Counted from the first letter of the stretch, positions 41,589 through 50,798 are shown. The stretch: 64,000 bases of DNA from Bog-756 sp963738545 (GCA_963738545.1 CAVTXA010000007.1:62001-126000), one strand, 5' to 3'. Notes: generated by a model not told the origin, from the sequence alone. Numbers and translations are program-made.

Positions 41589-42800
41589 CTACGCCGTCGC
41601 TCCCACCGGTTCCGTCGGCGTGAACACCACGGGCATGGACTCGTACCCGGAGACGAAGTTGGCCGCCCGCGTGGGTAGGGGGCGGTCGTCGGCCAGGGCC
41701 AGATCGGGAAGGCGGTCGAGGAGTCGGTCGAACATCACCTGGAGCTCCATGCGGGCCAGACGGTTCCCCAGACAGAAGTGCGAGCCGAAGCCGAAGGCGA
41801 TGTGGTCGTTGGGCGTCCGGGTGATGTCGAACACCTCGGGAGCATCGAAGACCCGCTCGTCCCGGTTGGCCGCCGGGTAGAGCAACAGGAGCTTCTCCCC
41901 CTGGTGCAGGGTCTCCCCGTGGAGCTCCACGTCCCTCGTCATCTTGCGGGCCATGTTCTTGATGGGCGACACCCACCGCAGCATCTCCTCCACGGCCCCC
42001 GGCAACAGGGACCGGTCGGCGGCCAGGGCCTTCAGTTGATCGGGGTGGCGGAGCAGCTCGTACATGCCCCCACTGATCACGTGGCGGGTGGTCTCGTCCC
42101 CCCCGATCAGGATGAGGAGCGATTCGTAGATGATGGAGTCGTGGTCGAGCCGGTTCCCCTCGATCTCGGCGTGCACCAGCGTCCCGATCAGGTCGTCGGA
42201 CTGGTGGTCCCGGGTGCGCTGCCCGGCCACCTCGGTGATGTACTCGGCGTACTCCACGGCGGCCACCATGGCCTTGTCCGCCGCCGCGGGATCGGGTGCC
42301 CCCAGCGATTTCAGCATGTCGTCGGACCAACGGAGCAGGTCGTCTCGGTCCTCGGGAGCCACGCCCAGCATGTCGCCGATGACGATCATGGGCAGGGGGG
42401 CGGCGATGTCCCGGACGAAGTCGGCCGAGCCGGCCTCGCACACCCGGTCGATGATCCCGTCGCAGACGGCCCGGATGCCCGCCTCGCTCTCCCGGATCCG
42501 CCGCGGCGTGAAGCCCTCGCTGACCAACCGACGTCGGCGGAAGTGCTCGGGAGCGTCGGTCTCGATCATCATGGGCAGGGGGAACCCGTCGGGTCGGATC
42601 CCCCCGGCGTTGGAGAAGGTCTCGGGGTCCTTCGAGATGTCGCGGATGTCGGCGTAGCGGGTGATGCCCCACACCCCCGAGGCCTCGTCGAAGTAGGCCG
42701 GGGCGTGGTCCCGCATCCAGGCGAACGCCGGGAAGGGGTCGCCGGCGTAGAACGTGCCGTCGGTCAGCCCGATGCGCAACCCGGGGGGCGGTGTGGTCAT
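41589..42800 (-). CDS. Cytochrome P450
   Basis: 403 residues, typical of soluble bacterial P450s. The I-helix motif is LILIGGDETTRHV, the K-helix Glu-x-x-Arg is in EEMLRW, and the heme-binding loop is FGFGSHFCLGNRLARME with the axial Cys. The region ITRTPNDHIAFG and the N-terminal WGITRYADIRDISKDPETFSN resemble the CYP125/CYP142-type sterol and lipid-tail hydroxylases, but that is only a similarity. A ferredoxin or reductase is not adjacent. The pterin dehydratase follows directly. Confidence 0.95.
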   Translation of the reverse strand: MTTPPPGLRIGLTDGTFYAGDPFPAFAWMRDHAPAYFDEASGVWGITRYADIRDISKDPETFSNAGGIRPDGFPLPMMIETDAPEHFRRRRLVSEGFTPRRIRESEAGIRAVCDGIIDRVCEAGSADFVRDIAAPLPMIVIGDMLGVAPEDRDDLLRWSDDMLKSLGAPDPAAADKAMVAAVEYAEYITEVAGQRTRDHQSDDLIGTLVHAEIEGNRLDHDSIIYESLLILIGGDETTRHVISGGMYELLRHPDQLKALAADRSLLPGAVEEMLRWVSPIKNMARKMTRDVELHGETLHQGEKLLLLYPAANRDERVFDAPEVFDITRTPNDHIAFGFGSHFCLGNRLARMELQVMFDRLLDRLPDLALADDRPLPTRAANFVSGYESMPVVFTPTEPVGATA

Positions 42801-43042
42801 GGATCCCTCTCTCCGTAGTCTCGAGCCGGACCGGGTGGAGCCACCCGGGACGCCGGGCCGGGTGGCAACGTGGCGCGACCCGGTTCCCGGCCGAAGTATA
42901 GGTCCATGATCTGACGAGGCGTCAGGTGCTCCACCGACCGTCGGGCGCGGCCGGACACCCCGCTCCCCCGCTCCCCGTTTCCGAGCGCGCCGGCCCCGTC
43001 ACGGGCATCGCCCGCCCGCAGTACCGACCTGGTCGGGGCCGC

Positions 43043-44464
43043 TCAGGGGTGGGTCATCGACTCGGGGCGCACGGCCTCGTCGAACTGTGCGCCGGTCAGG
43101 TAGCCGAGGGCCAGCGCCGACTCCCGGAGGGTGCTCCCCTCCTTGTGGGCCTTCTTGGCCACCTCGGCGGCCTTGTCGTAGCCGATGAGGGGGTTGAGCG
43201 CGGTGACCAGCATCAACGAGTTCTCGAGGTGCTGGCGGATGCGTGCCTCGTTCGGCTCCAGGCCGTCCACGCAGAACTCGGTGAAGGCCAGGGACGCCTC
43301 GGTGATGAGCTGGACCGAGTGGAGGACGTTGTGGATGATGACCGGCTTGCACACGTTGAGCTCCAGGTTCCCCCGGGCCCCGGCCATGGCCACGGCGGCG
43401 TCGTTGCCGTACACCTGGATGCACACCATGATCATGGCCTCGCACTGCGTGGGATTGACCTTCCCCGGCATGATGGACGAGCCCGGCTCGTTCTCGGGCA
43501 GGTTGAGCTCGCCGAGACCGCTGCGTGGCCCCGATCCCAGCCAGCGGATGTCGTCGGCGATCTTGATGAGGGAGGCGGCCGTGGTGCGCAGGGCCCCACT
43601 GGTCATGACCAGGGCGTCGTGAGCGGCCAGGGCGGCGAACTTGTTGGGGGCGGTGACGAAGGGCAGCCCGGTGAGCTCGGCGATGGCCGAGGCCACCCGC
43701 GTCCCGAACTCGGGGTGGGTATTGAGGCCCGTCCCCACCGCCGTGCCCCCGGCAGCCAGCTCGTAGAGGTCGTCGAGCGTGAGTTCGATGCGTCGCAGGT
43801 CGGCATCGAGTTGGGCGACGTAGCCGGAGAACTCCTGGCCGAGGGTCAGGGGCACAGCGTCCATCAGGTGGGTACGGCCGATCTTGGTGATGCCGGCGTA
43901 GGCATCGACCTTGGCCTGCAGGGCGTTGCGGAGGGTCCGGACGGCCGGGAGCAACCGGTGGGTGATCTCCTCCACCGCGGCGATGTGCATGGCCGTCGGG
44001 AACGTGTCGTTGGACGACTGGGACATGTTGACGTCGTCGTTGGGGTGGACCGGCTCCTTCGAGCCCAGCACCCCGCCGGCCATCTCGATGGCCCGGTTGG
44101 AGATGACCTCGTTGGCGTTCATGTTGGACTGGGTGCCGCTGCCGGTCTGCCACACGCTGAGGGGGAACTGGTCGTCGAGCTTGCCGTCCGAGACCTCACG
44201 GGCGGCGGCGACGATCAGCGCCGACTTCTCCGGGGACATCTTGCCCAGGTCGGCATTGACCTGGGCCGACGCCTCCTTCAGGATCCCGATGGCCCGGATG
44301 AGGGGCTTGGGCATGCGATCGTCCCCGATGGGGAAATGGTGGAGGGACCGGGCCGTCTGGGCCCCCCAGTAGCGATCGGCCGGAACCTTGATGGCACCCA
44401 TGCTGTCGGTCTCGGTGCGGGTCTCGATGGTGGCTCCGGTGATGCCGGTGGTTCCACTGGTCAT
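43043..44464 (-). CDS. fumC: Fumarate hydratase class II
   Basis: 473 residues from ATG 44464, which is preceded by GAGAGGAAG. Superfamily motifs are GSGTQSNMNANEV, the catalytic region SQSSNDTFPTAMH, TKIGRTHLMDAVPLTLGQEF, and the signature loop GSSIMPGKVNPTQCEA containing the catalytic Ser. It interconverts fumarate and malate in the TCA cycle as a homotetramer. The frame is open upstream of 44464, but the N-terminal extension looks non-coding. Convergent/divergent neighbours are unrelated. Confidence 0.96.
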   Translation of the reverse strand: MTSGTTGITGATIETRTETDSMGAIKVPADRYWGAQTARSLHHFPIGDDRMPKPLIRAIGILKEASAQVNADLGKMSPEKSALIVAAAREVSDGKLDDQFPLSVWQTGSGTQSNMNANEVISNRAIEMAGGVLGSKEPVHPNDDVNMSQSSNDTFPTAMHIAAVEEITHRLLPAVRTLRNALQAKVDAYAGITKIGRTHLMDAVPLTLGQEFSGYVAQLDADLRRIELTLDDLYELAAGGTAVGTGLNTHPEFGTRVASAIAELTGLPFVTAPNKFAALAAHDALVMTSGALRTTAASLIKIADDIRWLGSGPRSGLGELNLPENEPGSSIMPGKVNPTQCEAMIMVCIQVYGNDAAVAMAGARGNLELNVCKPVIIHNVLHSVQLITEASLAFTEFCVDGLEPNEARIRQHLENSLMLVTALNPLIGYDKAAEVAKKAHKEGSTLRESALALGYLTGAQFDEAVRPESMTHP

Positions 44465-44653
44465 GGTGGCTTCCTCTCGGTCCGTCTCTCGCTCAGGATC
44501 CCCCATTTGGTGCGGGCTGACCCTACCGTGCGCGTTGCCCCATGGGTAGTGCGCCACCCACCGTTCCGCGCCACCCCGCCTCCCGGGCCCCCGCTGGCCC
44601 ACCGGGCCGGAATCCGGCCGCCCGGATGCGGCTGGGCGTCGGTCCCGTGCCGG

Positions 44654-45106
44654 TCAGGGACCGGGGACCCGACAGGTCGGGCACAGCCCCACCAGGTCGA
44701 ACTGGTGATCGGTGACCTCGTAGCCGTGCTCTTCGGACACCACCCGGGCCGCCTCGGCCATGGCCCGCTCCAGCCGGGGCGACGGGGCCACGTCCTCCAC
44801 CTTCCCGCAGCGGCCGCAGGCCAGGTGGTGGTGGTGGCCGGCCAGCTCCTCGGCCAGCTCGAAGCGACCGTGGTCGTCCACCCCGGTGACCCGTCGGACC
44901 ACGCCGGCCTCGATGAGGGCGGTCACGTTGCGGTAGGCGCTGGACTGGGGGAGCTCCAGGTTCGAGGCCAGGATCTCGGGGATGGAGAGGGGCCGGCCGG
45001 CCTCGGCCAGCGTGGCCACCAACGCCCGGCGGACCGGGGTGTAGCGCTGCTCGTGTCCGGCCAACCGCAGGGCGACCTGTTCGTGGACCGACGGTGCGGT
45101 GGCCAT
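44654..45106 (-). CDS. zur: Fur-family zinc-type repressor (Zur-like)
   Basis: 150 residues. A winged-helix DNA-binding domain (YTPVRRALVATLAEAGRPLS with SSAYRNVTALIEAGVV) is followed by the metal-sensing dimer domain HHHHLACGRCGKVEDV and HQFDLVGLCPTC, in which four Cys form the structural zinc site. The gene is the last in a run containing a zinc-type ABC transporter (permeases, ATPase and binding protein), on the same strand. That makes zinc the likely co-repressor and autoregulation of the operon likely. Mn or peroxide sensing cannot be ruled out by sequence. Confidence 0.87.
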   Translation of the reverse strand: MATAPSVHEQVALRLAGHEQRYTPVRRALVATLAEAGRPLSIPEILASNLELPQSSAYRNVTALIEAGVVRRVTGVDDHGRFELAEELAGHHHHLACGRCGKVEDVAPSPRLERAMAEAARVVSEEHGYEVTDHQFDLVGLCPTCRVPGP

Positions 45107-45170
45107 GCCACCCAGCGTACGACCTCGCCCGGCCGACCCCGGGACCACAGCCCGTGGGCCCGGGCCCGGT

Positions 45171-46109
45171 TCACGCGCCACGGAGGTCCCTCCGCGGCGC
45201 AGGAGCGGGATTCGGCGTGGCCGCAGTCGGGGACGGGCGTCGCCTCCGATTCCGCCAGCGGCTCGAAGTGGCCGCGATGCTGACCAGATAGGTCACCGAG
45301 GCCACGGCCACGATCCCGAAGCTGGCCGGCACCCGGGGGGCCAGGTAGGCCACCGTCAGGCCGATCCACACCGAGGCCACCGCGATGCCGGCGGACAGCC
45401 ACACGGCCACGAAGGGTCGGGCCGTCAGCCGCTGGCTGGCGCCGGCCGGGGCAGCCACCAGCCCCAGCAGCAAGAGGGCCCCGACGGCCTGGGTGGCCAC
45501 CCCGGCGGTGACCCCGAGCAGGATGAAGAACAGGTAGCCGAGGACCCGCACGGGCACGCCCCGGGCCGACGCCACCGCCTCGTCGAGGCTGGCGAAGATC
45601 AGGGGGCGCCCGATGGCCACGAAGACCACCACCACCCCCAGCGCCACGAGGGCGTCGCCCAGGGCCTGGCCCGAGGACAGGCCGAGCACCGACCCGAACA
45701 GGACGTTGACACCGGCATCCGAGCCCACGGTCCCCGTGCCGCTCTGCGAGGTGGTGAAGATCGACAGGAACAGGGCACCGAGGCCCAGCACCCAGGCGAA
45801 GACGCTGCCGATGACGGTGTCGTCGGCCGAGGCCCGACGGCCGAGGGCCGCCATGAGCACGGCGAAGACGACGCAGGCTCCGTAGAGCCCGGCCCGGAGA
45901 TCGAGCCCGAAGGCCAGGGCGGCCAGGGCGCCGGTGAAGGCCACATGGGAGAGGGCATCACCGGTGAACACCTGTCCCCGCAGGACCACCACGTAGCCGA
46001 CCAGGCCCGCGGCAAGGGCGATGCACGTCCCGGCGAGGAACGCCGAACGGAGGAAGGGATGGTCGAGCATGTGGGCCAGGCCCACGAAGGGATCGAGTGT
46101 GGCCATCAT
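45171..46109 (-). CDS. znuB: Zinc/manganese ABC transporter permease (ZnuB-like)
   Basis: 312 residues with about nine membrane helices. LRGQVFTGDALSHVAFTGALAALAFGLD and the following DDTVIGSVFAWVLGLGALFLSIF are the family's coupling-helix region, and GALLLLGLVAAPAGASQRLTAR is the conserved end of the transport domain. It imports metal delivered by the binding lipoprotein. Its ATG overlaps the stop of the preceding permease by four bases (ATGA). A Pro/Arg-rich cytosolic tail (from about 285) is an extension. Two permease genes in a row imply a heterodimeric channel. Confidence 0.9.
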   Translation of the reverse strand: MMATLDPFVGLAHMLDHPFLRSAFLAGTCIALAAGLVGYVVVLRGQVFTGDALSHVAFTGALAALAFGLDLRAGLYGACVVFAVLMAALGRRASADDTVIGSVFAWVLGLGALFLSIFTTSQSGTGTVGSDAGVNVLFGSVLGLSSGQALGDALVALGVVVVFVAIGRPLIFASLDEAVASARGVPVRVLGYLFFILLGVTAGVATQAVGALLLLGLVAAPAGASQRLTARPFVAVWLSAGIAVASVWIGLTVAYLAPRVPASFGIVAVASVTYLVSIAATSSRWRNRRRRPSPTAATPNPAPAPRRDLRGA

Positions 46110-47071
46110 GATGCCCGGACCGCCGAGCCGGCCAGGTGCGCTCCGTCGGATCCGTGGGTCACCCGGGGCGGCCGGGTGCCGAGCCAGGTGGCGAGGGCCC
46201 GTCCCCCGGCGGCCAGGAGGTAGAAGGTGAAGCCGATGGTGGTGACGAAGAAGCCCACGGGATAGACCGAGTAGAACGCCACCCCCAGGGACACCCAGGT
46301 GGTGACCAGCGAGAGCACCACGGTCAGCGCCACGCTGAGGGCCGGTCGGATGGTGATCTGCTGGGCGGCGGCGGCCGGCATGACCAGCAGGGCGAAGACG
46401 AGCAGGGCCCCGGTGATCTGGCTGACTTCGGCGGCGGCACACCCGAGGAGGAGGAGGAAGGCCACCGACAGCCCCCGGACGGGCACGCCGCGGGCGGCGG
46501 CCACGTCCCCGTCCACGGTGGCGAAGAACAGCGGCCGGGCCATGGCGGCCAGGGCCGCCAGGACGGCGGCGGCCACCACGGCCAGGGTCAGGACCTGCCG
46601 ATCGGCGATCCCGAGGAAGGTGCCGAAGAGCAGACCGGTCAGACTGTCGAGGAAGCCTCCGTACAGGCTCACGAACAGGACGCCACAGGCCAGGGCGAAG
46701 GCCTGCACGGTGCCGATGACGGCGGACTCCTCGCTCCGCTCCCGTCCCGACGACGATCTCGGGACCATGGCGATCACCAGGGCCGCGGCGATGCTGCCGG
46801 CGAAGTAGCCGGCGGTGGCGCTGATGCCCAGCCAGATCGCCCCGGCGGCCCCGGGGAAGGACACCACGGCCAGGGTGTGCCCGGCGAAGCTCTGGCGCCG
46901 CAGCACCATGAACCAGCCGACGGCCCCGGCGACGAGCGCCACGATGGTCCCGGCGGTGAAGGCGTTGACCATGAAGTGGAGTCGCAGCATCTGCTGGAGG
47001 TCGGCGACGACGTTCCAGCCCGGTCCGCTGGCCGAGGCGGTGGCCGCGGCGGTGGCAGTGGCGGGGATCAC
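46106..47071 (-). CDS. Zinc/manganese ABC transporter permease, second subunit
   Basis: 321 residues from GTG 47071, five bases after the ATPase stop. VLRRQSFAGHTLAVVSFPGAAGAIWLG, SEESAVIGTVQAFALACGVLF and GALLVFALLVMPAAAAQQITIR parallel the motifs of the other permease at 45171-46109, showing an old paralogy. It is one half of the membrane channel for the metal ABC importer. A start at the internal Met near MLRLHFMVNAFTAG (46990) is possible, since the first ~27 residues are Ala/Thr-rich with no clear helix. Confidence 0.88.
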   Translation of the reverse strand: MIPATATAAATASASGPGWNVVADLQQMLRLHFMVNAFTAGTIVALVAGAVGWFMVLRRQSFAGHTLAVVSFPGAAGAIWLGISATAGYFAGSIAAALVIAMVPRSSSGRERSEESAVIGTVQAFALACGVLFVSLYGGFLDSLTGLLFGTFLGIADRQVLTLAVVAAAVLAALAAMARPLFFATVDGDVAAARGVPVRGLSVAFLLLLGCAAAEVSQITGALLVFALLVMPAAAAQQITIRPALSVALTVVLSLVTTWVSLGVAFYSVYPVGFFVTTIGFTFYLLAAGGRALATWLGTRPPRVTHGSDGAHLAGSAVRAS

Positions 47072-47075
47072 GACG

Positions 47076-47960
47076 TCATCCGTGGGTGTGCCCGGTGTGC
47101 CGGTCGGCATGATGGGACGGTGCCTCGGGGCTGCCCACCACAACCAACTGCCCGTCGGACGTCCGCAGGACCTCGATGGGTGCCTCGTAGAGCCTCGTCA
47201 GGGTCTCGGACGTGATGACCTCGTCGGGCGGACCGCAGACGGCGCCGCCACGGGCCACGTAGACCACCCCGTCGAGATACGAGACGATCGGGTTCACGTC
47301 GTGGGCCACGATCAGCACGGTGATGCCGAACTCCTGACTGATCTCGGAGATGAGGCCGGCCACCGACGCCTGGTTGGGGAGGTCCAGGCTGTCGAGGGGC
47401 TCATCGAGGAGCAGCATCCGGGGCCTGCGGACCAGCGCCTGGGCGATCAGGAGTCGCTGCTGCTCCCCTCCGGACACCTGCCCGATGGGTCGGTGGGCGT
47501 AGCCGGTGGCCCCGACGAGCTCGATGACCTCCTCCACCCGCTGGCGTCGGAGGCGACCGCGGGCGGACCTCGACGAGCCCCCCGGGAGCGGCAGACCCCA
47601 CCGATCGCCGTCGCTGCCCAGGCGCACCACATCGATGCCCCGGATGCGCAGGTTGGGATCGAAGCTCCTCCGCTGGGGCAGATACCCGATCTCGGCGCCG
47701 GCCTCGCCGGGACCACGACCCAGGACGGACATCGAACCCTCGCTCAGGGGCAGGATCCCCAGCACGGCCTTGATGAGGGTCGACTTGCCCACCCCGTTGG
47801 GGCCGAGGATGGCGATGAACTCACCGGCCATGACCTCGAGGCTCACGTGCGACCACACCACTCGGCCGCCGAGGCGAACGGCGGCATCGGTGAGGATCAC
47901 CGCCGGGCCGTCGGCCCCGTCGGGCTGCGTCGGGTCGGGCCCCTCCACGGGCTCAGCCAC
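47076..47960 (-). CDS. znuC: Zinc/manganese ABC transporter ATPase (ZnuC-like)
   Basis: 294 residues from GTG 47960, which overlaps the end of the binding-protein gene by eight bases. Walker A is GPNGVGKSTLIKAVLG, the Q-loop GYLPQRRSF, signature VSGGEQQRLLIAQAL, Walker B MLLLDEPLDSLD and H-loop LIVAHDVNP. The C-terminus carries SHHADRHTGHTHG, a histidine-rich tail that could bind zinc. It powers metal import with the two permeases. An earlier in-frame ATG (48017) would overlap the binding-protein gene more. Confidence 0.92.
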   Translation of the reverse strand: MAEPVEGPDPTQPDGADGPAVILTDAAVRLGGRVVWSHVSLEVMAGEFIAILGPNGVGKSTLIKAVLGILPLSEGSMSVLGRGPGEAGAEIGYLPQRRSFDPNLRIRGIDVVRLGSDGDRWGLPLPGGSSRSARGRLRRQRVEEVIELVGATGYAHRPIGQVSGGEQQRLLIAQALVRRPRMLLLDEPLDSLDLPNQASVAGLISEISQEFGITVLIVAHDVNPIVSYLDGVVYVARGGAVCGPPDEVITSETLTRLYEAPIEVLRTSDGQLVVVGSPEAPSHHADRHTGHTHG

Positions 47961-48923
47961 CGGCCCGGGCCAGCGCGGCTTGGATGCCCAGCAGCTGCCG
48001 GGTCTGCCAGGCCTCATAGGTGGTGCCGGCCGGCTGCAGGGTCTCGGTGATGGTGGCCACCGGGATGTGCGCGGCCCGGACCTCTTGGAGTTGGGCTTGG
48101 ACGTCGGGCGTCACGTTCTGGCTGTTGTAGACGTAGATCCTGATCCGATGGTCCCGGATCTGGGTGTCGATGGTCTCCTTGTCGGCCACGGATACGTCGG
48201 TTCCCTCGCTGATGGCCCTCAGGAACGTCGGAGGCGTGATCAGGTCGAGGCCCAGGGACGGGGCGAGCATGGCGAAGATCGACTCCGATGCTCCGACGGG
48301 CGTGCCGGCGTACCGGGCCCGGATGGCGGCGATGGTGGCGGTGTACCCGGCGAGGTCGACCGTCTCGAAGCGCTGGCGGGCGTCGGTGAAGTAGGACCGG
48401 TCCTTGGGGTCGAGCGTCTGGAAGTCCGACGTCATCTGGCCGATCACCGACCGCACGTCGGTCGGGTTGTACCACCGGTGGGGATTCGAGCCGTCGGGCA
48501 CGCCGAGGAGGGTTCCCACGTTGAGGGTCACGATAGAGGTGGGATCGGCCGAGAGGAGATTCCCGGCCCACGGGTCGTAGCCGATCCCGTTCTCGATCAC
48601 CATCTGCGCCCCGGCCATGGCCCGGGCATCGGCGGCCGTGGGCTCATAGGAGTGCGGATCGGTGTTCGGATTGGTAATGATACTCACGACGTGAACGTGG
48701 GACCCCCCAGTTGGCTGGCGATGCTGCCCCAGAAATTCTCGGCCGCCACCACCTCGATGACCCGGTCCCGGCCGCTGGGCGCAGTGGCCCCCGACGCGGA
48801 GGTGCCCGTGGAGCAACCGGCGAGAGCCAGACCGACCGCTACAGCCAGCGGGACGATCAGGGCCCGGGGGACGGTGTCGCTTCCTCCGATCCGCCGGCGT
48901 GGTGACGACCGGGATCGGATCAT
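47953..48923 (-). pseudogene. znuA: Zinc-binding lipoprotein of the metal ABC importer, frame broken at a G6 run
   Basis: The 5' part (48923 to about 48684) encodes a lipoprotein signal ending LALAGC and then RVIEVVAAENFWGSIASQLGG, and stops early. The 3' part (to 47953) continues the same family in the next frame: HVHVVSIITNPNTDPHSYEP, NPHRWYNP and GASESIFAMLAPSLGLD. Inserting one G in the run 48703-48708 (read as CCCCCC on the plus strand) joins them into a single 323-residue cluster A-I binding protein with His, His and Glu metal ligands in place. It may be a sequencing error, a real mutation, or -1 frameshifting. If truly broken, zinc uptake by this system would be lost. Confidence 0.85.
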
Positions 48924-48995
48924 CGGTGGTGGACCATCGCGAGGGCTCCTTGCCCCCCGCCGCCTTGGCGAGGGCTGTCGTCCCTCACCTTAAGC

Positions 48996-49008
48996 GAGAA
49001 TGGTTCTC
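48996..49008. promoter_or_regulatory. Candidate Zur operator, inverted repeat GAGAA-N3-TTCTC
   Basis: GAGAATGGTTCTC is a perfect inverted repeat with a three-base spacer. It lies 73 bases upstream of the start of the zinc-binding lipoprotein, the first gene of the operon, and 53 bases past the end of the endonuclease IV gene, which is read in the same direction. AT-rich half sites in a GC-rich context and a spacing reminiscent of Fur/Zur boxes support the call. Binding by the Zur-like protein at the operon's end is inference. Confidence 0.6.
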
Positions 49009-49061
49009 ATTACAACATCCAACCGGACAACGACGTCACCCCGGACGGAGGCGATGGGGCT

Positions 49062-49934
49062 TCAGGCCCGGAGCTTCACCCCGTTGGCCCACACCTTGCG
49101 GGCCTTCGCCACATCCTCGGTCCGGGGTCCGTCTCCCTCGCCGGGAACCTCCAGGATGGCGGGGAGCCCCTGCAGATCCGGGTGCCCGAGGAGGGCGGCG
49201 AGTGCCTTGGCTCCGATCGTCCCGTCCCCGATGTTCTCGTGGCGGTCCCGGTTGGCCCCGAACGCCACTTTGGAGTCGTTCAGGTGGAGGCACTGGAGCC
49301 TCGCCAGACCCACCGTCTCCTCCACCAGGGTGATCAAGGCGTCGGCTTCCTCCACCGTGCCGAAGGGGACACCGGACGCCCAGAGATGCTGGGTGTCGAG
49401 GCAGACACCGAGCCGTTCGTCACCTCCGGCCGTGTCGATGACCATGGCCAACTCCTCGAAGGAGCGGCCGACGGTGTCGCCGGCGCCGGCGGCGTTCTCG
49501 AGGAGGATCGGACACGGGTCGCTCGCCGCCTCCACCGAGTCGAGCGCTTCGATCAGCGCCTCGACGATGCCGGGCAGGGCCGCGTCGAACCCACTCCCCC
49601 GGTGGCTGCCGATGTGGAGGACCAATCCGTCCGACCCCATCCCCTCGGCTGTGGCCAGGTTGGCGTTCAGGCAGGCCCGGGACTTGTCCCCCAGTACGGG
49701 GTCGGGCGTGGCCAGATTGATGAGGTAGGTCGCATGGCAGAAGGTGGAGGTGACGGTGGGGTGGTCGTGCTGGGCCTCGCGGTAGCCGGCCAGGACCTCG
49801 GGTCCATACTGCGAGGCCTTCCACATCCGGGGGCTCTGCGTGAAGATCTGGACGACCTCGGCACCGATGTCATCCCCGTGTTGGAGGGCGGGGACCAGGC
49901 CTTTTCCTGCTCGTACGTGGGCTCCGATGCGCAT
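49062..49934 (-). CDS. nfo: Deoxyribonuclease IV (endonuclease IV)
   Basis: 290 residues. MRIGAHVRAGKGLVPAL is the family start. Metal ligands are visible in PILLENAAGAG (Glu), GVCLDTQHLWASG (Asp and His), LHLNDSK and DRHENIGDG (His). It cuts DNA at abasic sites for base-excision repair, using a three-zinc centre. The frame is open further upstream, but the ATG at 49934 coincides with the family start. The zinc-uptake operon is downstream on the same strand, although no functional link is required. Confidence 0.94.
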   Translation of the reverse strand: MRIGAHVRAGKGLVPALQHGDDIGAEVVQIFTQSPRMWKASQYGPEVLAGYREAQHDHPTVTSTFCHATYLINLATPDPVLGDKSRACLNANLATAEGMGSDGLVLHIGSHRGSGFDAALPGIVEALIEALDSVEAASDPCPILLENAAGAGDTVGRSFEELAMVIDTAGGDERLGVCLDTQHLWASGVPFGTVEEADALITLVEETVGLARLQCLHLNDSKVAFGANRDRHENIGDGTIGAKALAALLGHPDLQGLPAILEVPGEGDGPRTEDVAKARKVWANGVKLRA

Positions 49935-50337
49935 AGGGGCACCGTAGCCGAGGGTGATTCTCGATCGTTCGGGCGGCGGTCTTGCCACCCGCCCCCCGTG
50001 TCGACGGCTTCTCAGAAAGCAGCCAGGACGACCACAGCGGATCCAAAGCCAGAGACCCGAGAATCACTGGTGCGCCCCCAGGGTCGGGAGGGATTGCGAA
50101 TGTCCCCCCATCCGCTCCACCCCTTCCTTCCCGGCCGCGGGGCGCGCAACGAGGTCCGGAAGACGCGCCAGGCCCGACCTTCCTCCGCTCCCCCACGCTC
50201 GCCCCGGTCTGATCGCCCGTCCCGGTCGACGGCGGTTGACGAACGCAGGGCGATGGGTACCCTCAAGTCATCCACCCGTGGGGGTCACCTGACCGTCGGC
50301 CCTAGGACGAACCCACCTGACACCGAGGAGAGCATCC
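49935..50337. other. 403-base gap, no gene seen
   Basis: Open frames here are Arg/Pro-rich on both strands and look like GC artefacts. The region probably holds the promoters of the divergent endonuclease and PPOX genes. GAGGAGAG lies just before the ATG at 50338. No repeat or structured RNA is apparent by eye. Confidence 0.5.
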
Positions 50338-50739
50338 ATGGCAGCAACCCTGAGCAAGACGGCCCGGGCCCTGGTCGAGCGACCGGTCATCGCCAACGTG
50401 GCCACCGTCGACCATGAGGGTCGTCCCCAGGTCACGCCGGTCTGGATCGATCTGGACGGCGACGACCTGGTGTTCAACACCGCCAAGGGCCGGGCCAAGA
50501 CGGCCAACCTCGAAAAGAACCCCCACGTGGCCGTGTCCATCGTCGACCCCGAGAACCAGTACAACGTGGTCGTGGTGCGTGGCACCGTCGAAGGGACCGA
50601 GGAGGGTGCGGACGCCCACATCGACTCGCTGGCCAAGAAGTACCTCGACGTGGACACCTACCCGATGCGCCAGCCCGGAGAGGTGCGGGTCAAGTACCGG
50701 GTCCACGCCGACAAGGTGGTCATGCAGTCCGAGGACTGA
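50338..50739 (+). CDS. PPOX-class F420-dependent oxidoreductase
   Basis: 133 residues of the split beta-barrel fold. VIANVATVDHEGRPQVTPVWI is the usual first strand-turn, DLVFNTAKGRAKTANLEKNPHVAVSIVDP the central sheet, and VVVRGTVEG then KYLDVDTYP the end. Small proteins of this kind in actinobacteria bind F420 (or heme/FMN) and reduce unsaturated or quinone-like substrates, with activity unassigned here. It converges on the LLM oxidoreductase gene, with 59 bases between the two stops. Confidence 0.88.
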   Translation: MAATLSKTARALVERPVIANVATVDHEGRPQVTPVWIDLDGDDLVFNTAKGRAKTANLEKNPHVAVSIVDPENQYNVVVVRGTVEGTEEGADAHIDSLAKKYLDVDTYPMRQPGEVRVKYRVHADKVVMQSED

Positions 50740-50798
50740 CTCCGACGAGGAGGGGCCGTCGTCTCCGGTGATGCGTCCGATCGGGTGCAGCGGGCCGA

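Noticed and set aside
42926..45283. A 785-residue plus-strand open frame covering fumC and zur.
   Set aside because: Both real genes are recognised on the other strand and the translation has no known motif.
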